In this document: piece after piece, positions 42,359-52,500 of the stretch
Numbering within the stretch: position 1 is the first letter of the stretch
Layout: each line of letters opens with the position of its first letter
Assembly (NCBI GenBank): GCA_033558025.1
Contig: JAUCEF010000011.1
Location: 124,001-188,000, forward strand
Source: Phytophthora sp. 'mugwort'
Taxonomy: Eukaryota > Oomycota > Peronosporomycetes > Peronosporales > Peronosporaceae
Reading direction: 5' to 3'
Length of the DNA: 64,000 nucleotides
Program-made: the position numbers and the translations under genes
Notes under the pieces: model-generated
The model's database searches: none
Told to the model about the DNA's origin: nothing
The model's input: the letters and a program-made list of their open reading frames with translations, nothing else

Positions 42359-43673
42359 GAAACTTCGGCACCACTAGTGTTACCTCGCTAGAGTGACTGG
42401 TCCGAGCATTGACAAGATATACAGTATGTATACATGTATTACTGTATACAATAAAGGAGACCAAAGACTCTTGCAAGTTGCAACCCTTCGAAGCGACGAC
42501 AGAGCAACCCCAGCCGGCTGCAGGATCTAGAAACACCCGTGCCTTCGAATGTATGCATCCTACACACAGACACGGACAGACTGTCACGATCACTGTCAGA
42601 TGACCCCCTCAATGTGAAGTCCTACTCTGGAATACACGCTCAACAGGAATGAAAACACAGTTCCCGATGACCAGCAGTTTACAAACCTAAGTACAGTGTA
42701 GTTATTCCCTTTCACCTTTTGACGTGATATGAAAGGCAAAACTTGGGTGCTTATCTATAGGAAACTTCACTTTTGTGGGATGTCATGCCTATGCCCTTGC
42801 TTCCTAGGTGGCTCCTCTCGTACGCTGCATCTCACGAAGTTCTCTCAGACTTTCCCGTTGAAGCAGCGCCGATGAGGAGCTTTGCGTTCTATTTCAGGTG
42901 ATCCTTTAGTGTCTTCAGTGTCAAGCTCGACATCAGGAGTGAACAATTCCTGTTGCAAACGCCCTCCAGGCTCATCATCCTCAGCGCATCATACAGTACT
43001 CCTCGACACCACAAAAGTCTTCGTGCTCTTTTATCGTGTTCTCCTGTAGTGGATGGAGAAACTCCGTCACTGACATCGAGTTTGAGGCATGGATGCGCGA
43101 GAGCATCTGATTGTGACTCACACTTGTGAGAGTACAAACGGCTACAAGTACCCTGTTCAACTATTTTTTTCCGGTATACCTCTGTAGAGAAGACTCGAAA
43201 GCGGAATAAATAATAGGTTTCTCACGCTATGATTAGCGAGGGGATCATCTGTAGTTGACGCTGTTTCATCACACCATCCACCTCCACTGGTGACACCGAC
43301 CTTGCATCGGGAAGGCTTCGCGGGGAGCGGATGGGGGCGTGGGGCAACAGCTGGACAAGAGGGTTCAGCGGCGAGCTGTAGTCAACAAGAAGAGCGAACT
43401 GTTGTCGATGCCGCTCTGTATGAAACTATCTCTCTCGAAGTCGCGTTGTCGGCACTCATGCTGCGCTGCCTGCACCTTTGGTGTGAGATTTCGGGATCTG
43501 CTCGCCTGCAGCACCTGAAAGAACGCTACCGACGCATCATCAGCTTGATGCGTCCTCTACGGTTTTGTCCTTTCCGAGAAGATCTGCTCTGCTGGTTTCG
43601 GCATGATTTGCTGGAAATTCTACCAACTGGGAAACCGTGTTTTGTTCCCTCCCCTCAAGCTTCAGTCTCGAAA
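42359..43673. other. intergenic region upstream of the first hydrolase
   Basis: No recognised gene. The plus frame of the hydrolase is open upstream to about 43,290 but starts with GTG, has an ATG at 43,458, and that part reads as Arg/Cys-rich sequence unlike its paralogues, so most of it is probably 5' leader. The remainder has no repeat or RNA structure that I can see. Confidence 0.4.
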
Positions 43674-44918
43674 ATGCCGAACTGCCGCCGCCAGCCTAAC
43701 GTCAAGAACCCTTTGAGAGGCAGGAACCGCCCTGCCTCTCAATTGGCCAAGAAGAATCCATTGCCCCTGAACACCAAGACAAACAACGGTATGGAAGCCA
43801 ATGACAGCAAGAACTCTAACCGCAAGCGGACAATCCGCTTCATGGACGACGAGGCGTTGGACACCACAGAGCTCAGCTCTTCTGCCAAGTCGGTATCACC
43901 GTCACCCACCCGCTCGATATCGTCGGATATTCCGCTTCGATTTCGACGTTATGAAGGCAAATTCGAGAACCAACGAGGCCAGTCTCTGTTTTACTTTGCT
44001 CTCTTCCCACCAGAGAAAATGCCCCTACGTGGAGTAGTTCTATATGTACACGGCAGCAGCAGCCATTGCCGTCGACATATCGACTTGTACAAAGAGCTCT
44101 GTAGAGAAGGCTTTGGTGTCATCTCGTACGACCTGGTAAACCACGGGGCTAGCGATCTGGATGGGCACAAGACGCGTGCGCACATCAGCAACTTCCGATA
44201 CCTCGTTGACGACACGAACGCCTTCATCTCTTACGCCAAGTGCGCCATCTACACGGACGCGCTTCGGTACTGGCGGAAACACCACTACCCTCATCACCCT
44301 CATGGCAAGAACAACAACCTCATCGCACTACCTGAACCGCCATTAATTATTATCGGCTCTTCGCTCGGTTCATTAGTTGGGATCCACATAGTTTTCGCGG
44401 CTCGGCACAAATTCCACGCAGCAGTTTGGGCCGCGCCAACGGTTGGCGTAACGTGGAACCCGCTGCTGTATGCGGAGTCGCTGCTTCCGCTGGCGACGTT
44501 CTTCCCCAAGGCGCGTATCGTGCCTGCTGTGAATTATGATTTATTCTGCCGGGACCCAGCGTTCTTGGAGGCGTTCAAGAATGACCCACTGACTTGTACC
44601 CAAAGGATGACTGCTCGAAGTGGAACCGAAGCACTACACGCCATTAAGCAGCTTCAGAACGACAAGCGCGTACTACAGGCTGACAGCGCCTTCTGTGCGA
44701 TCCCCATGTTATTTATCGCTGGCTCGAACGATGGCGTTTCAGATCAGCAGGCCGCTATCCGATTCTTTGCGTCGATGGGGAATCTTGATAAGGAATTCAA
44801 GTTAATTGACGGAGGTTTCCACTTCGTATTTGAGGACACCCAAAAGGAAGCTGCCATCGAACATCTTGTGCAGTGGCTTCGCGTAAGGTTTCCACTTGAG
44901 ACCCGTACTGGATCATAG
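43674..44918 (+). CDS. alpha/beta-hydrolase, monoacylglycerol-lipase-like (paralogue 1)
   Basis: 414 aa from the ATG at 43,674 (alternative ATG at 43,458). A basic, Ser-rich N-terminal extension of about 90 residues precedes the fold RFRRYEGKFENQRGQSLFYF. Catalytic features: oxyanion strand VVLYVHGSSSHCRR, nucleophile Ser230 in GSSLGS, acid in GSNDGVSD, and His in GGFHFVFEDTQKE. The family (serine aminopeptidase S33/Hydrolase_4) cleaves acylglycerols and related esters. Two paralogues lie at 53,640-55,721 and 56,298-58,757. Unlike them, nucleophile motif is GSSLG rather than GTSFG and the extension is short. No signal peptide or transmembrane segment is evident. PiggyBac is inserted about 110 bp after its stop. 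Confidence 0.78.
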   Translation: MPNCRRQPNVKNPLRGRNRPASQLAKKNPLPLNTKTNNGMEANDSKNSNRKRTIRFMDDEALDTTELSSSAKSVSPSPTRSISSDIPLRFRRYEGKFENQRGQSLFYFALFPPEKMPLRGVVLYVHGSSSHCRRHIDLYKELCREGFGVISYDLVNHGASDLDGHKTRAHISNFRYLVDDTNAFISYAKCAIYTDALRYWRKHHYPHHPHGKNNNLIALPEPPLIIIGSSLGSLVGIHIVFAARHKFHAAVWAAPTVGVTWNPLLYAESLLPLATFFPKARIVPAVNYDLFCRDPAFLEAFKNDPLTCTQRMTARSGTEALHAIKQLQNDKRVLQADSAFCAIPMLFIAGSNDGVSDQQAAIRFFASMGNLDKEFKLIDGGFHFVFEDTQKEAAIEHLVQWLRVRFPLETRTGS

Positions 44919-45030
44919 ATCGTGTCCATATTCGTATTGAAGCGCAGTGGTAATTTAAAAAAGAAATGTACATGTATGTTGTGCTGAAACACATTTTTTT
45001 TAGTGCAAGTGAAAGCTTCTTTTTTTTTAA

Positions 45031-45043
45031 CCCCTCTGTTCCC
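45031..45043 (+). repeat. PiggyBac left terminal inverted repeat
   Basis: CCCCTCTGTTCCC directly after TTAA; exact inverse of the right end at 48,439-48,451. Confidence 0.93.
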
Positions 45044-45434
45044 GATGTCGTATAATACGTCGTATAATACGACATAACTTGAATAACAATAGAAAATGGC
45101 TCGGAACTTTTTTTCCAGTACTTTAATCAAGTCAAAAGGAAAAATTAGGTGCGACAGGTAAACGAAGAAAACAAAAAAAAAGTGACAAGAGTGGGTCGCG
45201 CAAGAAAAGAGAGCAGGATACAGCGTGGGAAAGGTGCACGAGAAAGGCATCAGCCACTGCTCGACCGCGACACCATTCATTTGAGTATTTGCCGAATGGC
45301 GCGCATTCGGTCGGAATAGCGTACAAAATCCGCTGCTGTTGCGTCGCTCGCCCGCGACATTGACTTCAGGCACTTCTGGAGACAACTGACGGCGACTGAT
45401 GGAAATCAAAGCGTCCCACTAGATTGCAGAACGA

Positions 45435-47944
45435 GTGGAGGTACGTCGCCCTGATGGATCTACCGTGCTTCATAGTGAAGCGACTGTGGTGCAGTACGCG
45501 TTCGAGTCGGGATTGCTGAACGAGAAAGCGAGCATGGGAAAAGACGGCGTGCATGTGGCTGCGGACGAGGGCAACGAGCTAGCATGCGCGGAGGACTACG
45601 ACGTGTATGTGGCTGTGGGTGAGGGCGGCGAGCAAGCAGGGGCGGAGGAGGTCGACGCGCAAGCGCCTTTGGACGAGGAGAGCAAGACCGAGAGTGCAGA
45701 GGGGATGGATGTTACCGCGTCGCAGATCGACACTAGCGTGCTCTTATCGCAGAACACTGTACGGGGGTTGTTTGGTGCATCTCCGAGCGTGAACTCGGAC
45801 GTCGATCTGTCACAAACAGAGGCTACCCTGTAACCGAAGACGCAACGGCCGGTATGCAATTGCTTTCGGAGGCGTGTAGTGGCGAGAGCGTGACGCCAGC
45901 ACCAGACACGGTAAATCGAGCTCGGAGGCCCAGCATACAAGTCAAGAAGGACATAGACTTCTTACCGGTGGACGAGAACCTGAGAGCATACGAGAGTTTT
46001 TTTTCCAGCTCGGGCGAGAGGGACGGGGACTAGATGAAGAGATCAAAGATGGTGGTTGTTCGAATCGTGATGGGAGTGATGAAGAGGACGGCGTCCTCTC
46101 TGAGGAGGACGCTGCTGAAATGGACGAAGCTTTCGTGCGGTCGATTCAAGTGGGGAGCGGACCGCTTAATAAGCGTGCCGAGCAGCAGCGTGCAGAGGTA
46201 CTAAAAGGCATGCAATGGACTACAGCGTCGTCGGAGTTTGAAGAAGACGTGTCTGTGTACCCTGGTCTCGACATGGAGGAGGCGCAGCCTGTGACTGAAT
46301 TGCGCAACATGTGCCACTCACCGCTACTGACACTTTTTATATTTTATGCCTAAATCTTTGTGGGTCAACATGAGGAGACGACCGGTACGCGTTACAGCAG
46401 GTTACGCGGTGTGCAGAAGGTATTGGTGGACACCAAGTGGAACGTCAGCGAGAGTCTCTAAAGAAGATATGTCGACGATTGAAGTCAAATCCGGCTTACG
46501 AGACGCACGAGATTCTGCACGTCATAGGATACTAGTTGCGCGTATGCAGAAACGGCGAATTGCAGCTCACTGGGCGATGTCGGAGAACGGTGCTATGCCT
46601 GCGGGCAGCTTTGGGCGGCACATGGTAAGGAACCGGCTTTAGGACACTTCGCGTTATCTGCACTTTGTTGACAAGAATCAGACCGAACACGCGACAAGCT
46701 ATGGAAGCTAAGGCCGGTCATCGACAAGATTCAGCAATGCTTCTTGATGGGTTGGACGCTCCCCGCCGTGTTTTCATTCAACGAAGGCGTGCTTTAATCG
46801 ACGTCGAAGCGCAGCACTACCAGGATGTTCATGCCCGACAAACCGCATCGGTGCGGATCGAAAATGTTCATGACGTGTGACTCCAGAACCGCGTACTGTC
46901 ACAGGTGCCTTTTTTCCCCTCTTTTTCGCAATGTCGTATAATATGACGTTTCACAAGAATTGGACAGCGTACGTCGTATTATACCAGATTTGAAATGTAT
47001 GCTGGGAAAAGAAGATCAAATGACGGTGAACCAAGTGCATTTGATCAATATGGGTGCCGCAGTAGTCATCCGAAACCTGAAGATCGTGCTTGGTCCCAGC
47101 ACGAGACACCTGTGGCATGCAGTCGTAATCGACAGATTTTACTCTTCTATTTGCTGGCTGTTGAGCTACTTCGCATGAGCGTCTATAGAATTGGGACGAT
47201 TCTGACCAACCGGGTCAGGTATGACGCGAATATCAAGGAGAAGCGCAAGTCACGTCCCGCTGGCATTCCCCGCGGGACTTTCACGGTTTCCCGCTCTGTG
47301 GCTATCCCGAGCATGGTTGTATTTTACTGGTGGGACAGAAAGCCCGTGATCTCTATCTCTGTATTGACTGCTTCTTCGATTGGAAGAATCATCAAGCAAG
47401 TTGGCACATCACGGTGCCGTGTCCGGAAGCCGTGAATGATTACCAGATTTGGATCGGCGGAGTTGACGTCCACGATCAGCTCCACCTGCAGACGTACTCG
47501 CTCCAGACGTCCACAAACCTAAAGAAATATTACAAGAGCTTGTTCTTGGGCTTTGTGGACATGGTGATGGTGAATGTGTACATTTCGTACAAGGAGATAA
47601 TGACGATTCCCGGAGCCACCGTCATGACTCGCGGCGAGTGGTACGGGCCTTTGCAAAACCAGCTTTTGCAGCTGAAGAAAGTTGATTTTGTTGGAGTCGT
47701 GGCAACTTCACCACCTTCAAGCCTCAGGCAACCGCGCGCCACTATCCGGCTTACGCACGAGCTGGAGTAGTCGGAAGACTGGGTCACTAGCGGCGTTCAA
47801 AAACGGCGGCAGCGATCGTGCAAGGTGTGCGCGCTCCTGCGAACGGACCACAAGAAGAAGTCGTTCGCCACGACTTTTTCTGCGAGCGTTGTTCAGTTGA
47901 TGATGCGAAGTGCTGGCTATGCAACAAGATCCGTCGGCAGTAGA
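45435..47944 (+). pseudogene. PiggyBac transposase gene, frameshifted, with an intron
   Basis: Plus-strand pieces in order: PDGSTVLHSEATVVQYAFES, an acidic region to about 46,200, GMQWTTASSEFEEDVSVYPG, DKLWKLRPVIDKIQQCFL and GWTLPAVFSFNEGVL (DDE nuclease start), MFMPDKPH and KMFMTCDSRTAYCHR, FEMYAGK, GAAVVIRNLKIVLG, HAVVIDRFYSS (Asp strand), VYRIGTILTNRVRYD, RPAGIPRGTFTVSRSV, VNDYQIWIGGVDVHDQL (last Asp) and LKKYYKSLFLGFVDM. A cysteine-rich tail (SCKVCALLRTD, then FFCERCSVDDAKCWLCNKIRR) is the PiggyBac zinc finger. An internal stop near 46,795 and several one-base frame changes (about 45,460, 47,050, 47,135, 47,400, 47,875) inactivate it. All parts needed by the family are present. Confidence 0.85.
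46905..46987 (+). repeat. intron of the PiggyBac transposase carrying TIR-like sequence
   Basis: The coding sequence for TAYCHR stops at a GT (46,905) and resumes after ATACCAG (46,987) with FEMYAGK in phase, so an 83-nt GT-AG intron is strongly indicated. Inside, CCCCTC (46,916-46,921) and CGCAATGTCGTA (46,928-46,939) match the element's right end read inward, and CGTATTATACC (46,975-46,985) is a one-mismatch inverse of the left-end step CGTATAATACG. Confidence 0.7.
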
Positions 47945-48438
47945 AGGATTCCGTCAAGACGTGTTTTAAAATATGGCATAACAATTTTGACTGCGCGCAA
48001 GCTATTCCTACCAATCTTGGGAAGAGAGTCGTTATGCGGCGACCGGGACAGGAAGCGGGTGCCTGAAAGAAATCCAGACGAGAGCTTCAGCTGAGTGGGT
48101 GTGCAGAAGATGCCGACGATGAACAAGAGTGAGCACTCCCTGCGTTTCATGTGATGCCTGTTGTCCTCTAGCACACTTTCTTCGAATCGACGTAATTTTT
48201 TCCACATATTTTCATCTGTACGGGCTCAGGGTGAAACTTTGCACACGCTTCTCTGCTCGGCCGGTAGCAAGTTACGACACTTTTGTGACTTGAACGTCGT
48301 CAGATATACGACATTGAATTTAAAATCTCTGGAAACTTATGCATCTATCTGCAGATCAAGCATCTGCTATATACAAATATCTAGTAACATGATTATGGGG
48401 TATACGACATTCGCATAGCCGTTTCTACGACATTGCGT

Positions 48439-48451
48439 GGGAACAGAGGGG
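48439..48451 (-). repeat. PiggyBac right terminal inverted repeat
   Basis: GGGAACAGAGGGG followed by TTAA; exact inverse of the left end. Confidence 0.93.
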
Positions 48452-48739
48452 TTAAGCAAAAAAGAAAGTTGAACGGAGCAATGGAGCTGCGGCAACTATA
48501 CCTTACCTCCGTCTCATTATAACTTTCGTAACTCTTTCCAACTCGAAATTGTCATTGCGCTGATAAATTACCGCTTAGTACACATCTACACGACACGTGT
48601 TGGCAAAACACAAGTACTTCTTTTTTTTGTTACAGCTCGACAATCATTCCAGAATACCTTCCCACGGACACCTCTTGAGCAGGTTCCTTACCACAGGATA
48701 CCTGAGTTTCACCGCATTCTGGAAGAGGGTCGAGACGAT

Positions 48740-49125
48740 TCATGTGGCGCATTTGGCGCTTAATGCCCAATTCGTAAACAGCACATAGTGTTCAGCCACA
48801 AGAAGACCACCATGGCGATCCTGATTCCGATACTTTCGAGGCACCTCCACAGGTGGCTCCACGTCTTCGTCCGTCTTGTACGACGGGAGCGACAGGATCG
48901 AAGCGGACAATAGATCAGAATCGTCACCGGAAGTCTCCTCATCCGAACTATGTAGTGATTCATGGTCATCATAGTGCATGGCTGCGGACGACTCTGTAAC
49001 GCTGTCAAGGTCGTTCTCTTCACCGGAACAAGGACGAAAGGCTTCACGTTCTCGGTCGTTGCAGTCTAGTGGAGGCAGTAGCAGTGGTCGGACGTTGTAA
49101 ATGTGAGAGTCAAGATGGCGTGGAT
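48740..49125 (-). pseudogene. coding-like fragment of unknown family, perhaps a Copia pol linker
   Basis: A minus-strand frame reads HLDSHIYNVRPLLLPPLDC, then an acidic Ser-rich stretch, then VEVPRKYRNQDRHGGLLVAE and LFTNWALSAKCAT, stopping at 48,740; a further piece follows in another frame. Codon use is coding-like and the acidic linker followed by a charged, Trp-containing segment recalls the region between integrase and reverse transcriptase of Copia polyproteins. No catalytic motif is present, so the assignment is weak. Confidence 0.3.
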
Positions 49126-49505
49126 GAGCTCATGCAACAGTGAAAGATGAGCACAGCTTGATACATGTAGAGTTGCGGGGCTTACTCCACCGATTCACTG
49201 GCAATGCAACAGCTAAAGCTCTCGCCATCTGGGCGGCTTCCCCAGCCGCTGGAAACTATCTGTTCACTTTGCTACATAAGGACTTTGCTGCAGCTGTCGC
49301 CGTAATGATCGCCGAGTCTATTGTCATCGTACATGTATCGCAGCAAAAACAATACCAGTCTTTCGATTACAATCCTTTGATCTCCTCCTGGCCCTGCACA
49401 GGAACGTTTATCACTTCAGCATGGACGTATATGTACTGCTTCCCTCCTTCTAAATACGAATTAATTCACGTACGAAATAGTCTAAAACGCTGCTTAATTT
49501 GTGGT

Positions 49506-52500
49506 ATGGCGTACGATGCCCGCGTCTCCGACATGGGCCGCTACGGCACCTTCGAGGGCGGCGGCGACATCTCCAGCGGCAGCACCAGCGCTCGCTGTCG
49601 AGTACGGCGTCGCTCATGTTCTCCACCACAGTCAAGCGCATCAGGCCGTGCCTCTTTCCGCCCCGAACCCCCTCCCACTGCGTCGATAGAACGCCGATCG
49701 TGTCTGGTGGACGAGGCCTCGGCGTCCTGGCTGTCGCGCCTCGGCTTCCTCTTCGTAGAGCCGCTCGTGGCTCTCGGAGGAGCGCGACGTCTGCGTCTGC
49801 AAGACCTGTGGACACTCGAGCCCGAGAACCGAGCAGAGGCAGCCGAGAGACGCTTCCGCGCCGCCTACAGCGCGTCCGGCCACCTCCTGACCGCCATCTG
49901 GCGCACCGAGTGGCGCGCCATTATATGTAGCGGCGGACTGGGACTTTGCTCTGCGTTATGCTCTTGCTGTGTGCCTGTCATGCTCTTTAAGCTGCTGACG
50001 GCCGTCTCAAGTGAGCACAAGTCGGCGGTATTGGAGCTTCTGCTGCTGCTCGTAGGTATCCACGTGGCCGTCATGCTGGCCGTGCTCTTCGACCGCCATG
50101 CGCGCTTTAAGATGTTCAAGGCCCAGCTGCGCGTCGTGGCTTCTATCCGCCTCCTGGTCTTCGCCAAGTCTGTGGAGCGGCCAGTCAAGGGCCGACACGG
50201 CACCAGCACCAGCATCGCCGCCATCGCCACGCTCTACGCGTCCAACCTCGTGCAGGTCAGCTGGTTGCTCATCCGTTTCCACGACATGTGGACGTCTAGT
50301 GTGCAGCTCTCGGTGCTGCTCTTGATCCTACACCGCACGCTGCACACGAGCGCGACGGTCATTCTGTCGTCTCTGGTTCTCATTATTGGCGGTTTATCAT
50401 TGCTGACGGCCCTTTCAGCTAGAATGCTGCAATGGTACACTAAGAAACGAGCCAAGACGCTGGCCGCAGTGAACGAGTGCTTCAAAGGCATTCAATCCAT
50501 CAAATTGTACGCCTGGGAAGACAAGATCCTGTCCAAGATCATGTCGGCCAGGAGGAAAGAAGAGAAGAGGAAGATGTGGGAAGCTGCCTTCCGTATCCTA
50601 CGCTACTGCTGTGTGTGGGAAGCTCCAGCGTTCACATCCGTCGTCATCTTCACGTCGCTAGCTGCACGTGCAGGTTTCTTTTCGCCTGCCACCGTCTTCA
50701 CAGCATTGATATTAATTGACCACATTCAAGTTGAACTGCACGGACTGATTATGGGGATCCGAGTATTAATCGACGGACGTGTGGGACTGCATAAAATCGA
50801 CCATTACCTCCGTTATTGCGATCAATTCTCTAGCGATATCAATGATGGAAATGCAGTGGAGACAACAGAGTCCAAGACGTGCCCTGCTGACGTCGTGGCC
50901 GTCATGCACAACGTAGATTTATCGGTAGGATACCATTATCCGACAGCGGTTCTGGCTCATGTCAATGTGCGTGTGAATGCAGGGGAATTAGTTGTAATTC
51001 ACGGCAAGGCCGGGGCTGGGAAGACAACTTTACTGACTGGCTTCCTAGGTGATGTAGCTTGCGTCAAGGGCAGCGTGTACCTTTCTCCACACTACAAGGT
51101 CGCGTATTGTTCGGAACAGCCATGGCTACAGACACTAAGCATCAAAGACAATGTGCTTTTTGGCTCTCCGTACGATGAAGCCAAATACTATCGCGTTCTG
51201 GACGCGTGCTGCTTAGTGGAAGACCTCGAGACTCTTCCTGATGGTGATGAAACGATGATCGGACCGAAAGGTATTAACCTATCGGGCGGGCAGAAATCTC
51301 GCATCGCTCTAGCCCGGACGCTGTATTCTGATGCCGATATATACCTACTTGATCGTCCCTTGGCCAGCGCGGACGCTATTGTACAAAGCGACGTGTTTCG
51401 GAAGTGTTTCTTGGAGCTGCTTCGATACAAGACGATCCTCGTCGCCACGCACAATCCTGAAGTTATCGAGTCCGGCTTTGTAGATCGTTTGTGGTACATT
51501 AATGAGACGGTAGTGTCGGAGACTTATCACGGGCAAACCTCTTCAAATGCCATTGGAAATACAAGCCGCCGTGCTCGTCGACTTTCAGATATCCCACCCT
51601 GGCGCGTTAACCGCAACGAAGAATGTGTGGAGGAAGGTTACGCGCCCGTTGTTATGGACAACCAGCAGATGCAAGAGATTAAGACACGAATATCGCGCCA
51701 TCGATCGGTGTCGAAAGTGTCTGCAATTCCTAAGTGTGACTTGACTCGAGATACAATGGATGGAGTCGCTAAGGAGATTTGGTGGCCGAATCATGGACGA
51801 AATGCGTCCATTATCACATTCGTTCTCTTTATCACATATGGTTTCATTGATGTGGCGAAGAACTTGTGGCTGGTTCACTGGAGTAACATGACGTGGACTT
51901 ATGTCGATATGTGGAAGGCGACGGTAGTCTACGGTTTGCTGAGTATCGGAGCCTTTGTGCTTCTTCTTGTGAGCAGTGCAGTGGTCTTTTACGCGCTCTC
52001 CAGACGCGCCAAAAGTATCTTCAGTGAAGTGACGCAATCATTGTTACATGCTCCTATGTCTGTGCTGTATCAAACCCCCATTGGTGAAATTCTGGCGCGC
52101 TACTCGACGGACATGCAAGTGATCGATGGTTTGATATCGTTCCCATTGGTATTTATGTTTCGAAGTACCGTGTCCATTGCGGCTGCATTGGGCACAATGT
52201 GCTATCTATTGGGTATAACAGGCGCATTCTTTGCGGCCTTGACGGTATATTTGTGTCGAGGAATGGTGGATAAACGGCTATTTGCCCAGGTTTACTCGCT
52301 GAGGGCAGAACTTGAAGCTACAGACCTGAATTTTGTCTCCGAAATTTTGGATGGAGCTGCAATTATCCGATCGTTTGGAGCTGATCAAGTCGCGCGTGTT
52401 TGTCAGCATCATGGCAAGATGGTTGATGCTAGATCACGTATCGCTACAGTTGTGGAAGTGTTCACGCATTGGCTGTATATTCGATGCAGTCTCCTTGTCG

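Larger units (their letters stand above)
45031..48451 (+). mobile_element. PiggyBac element, full length, inactivated
   Basis: Bounded by TTAA target duplications (45,027-45,030 and 48,452-48,455) and 13-bp perfect terminal inverted repeats CCCCTCTGTTCCC. Length 3421 bp. Near the left end the step CGTATAATACG occurs twice (45,049-45,059, 45,061-45,071); near the right end TACGACATT-type copies lie at about 48,306-48,314, 48,403-48,411 and 48,426-48,434. They are candidate transposase-binding sites. The internal plus-strand gene is a PiggyBac transposase with frameshifts. It sits between an alpha/beta-hydrolase gene and the ABC transporter. Confidence 0.93.

Noticed and set aside
44744..45409. 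Minus-strand frame of 221 codons
   Set aside because: It crosses the PiggyBac border and overlaps the hydrolase gene on the other strand; a shadow of both.
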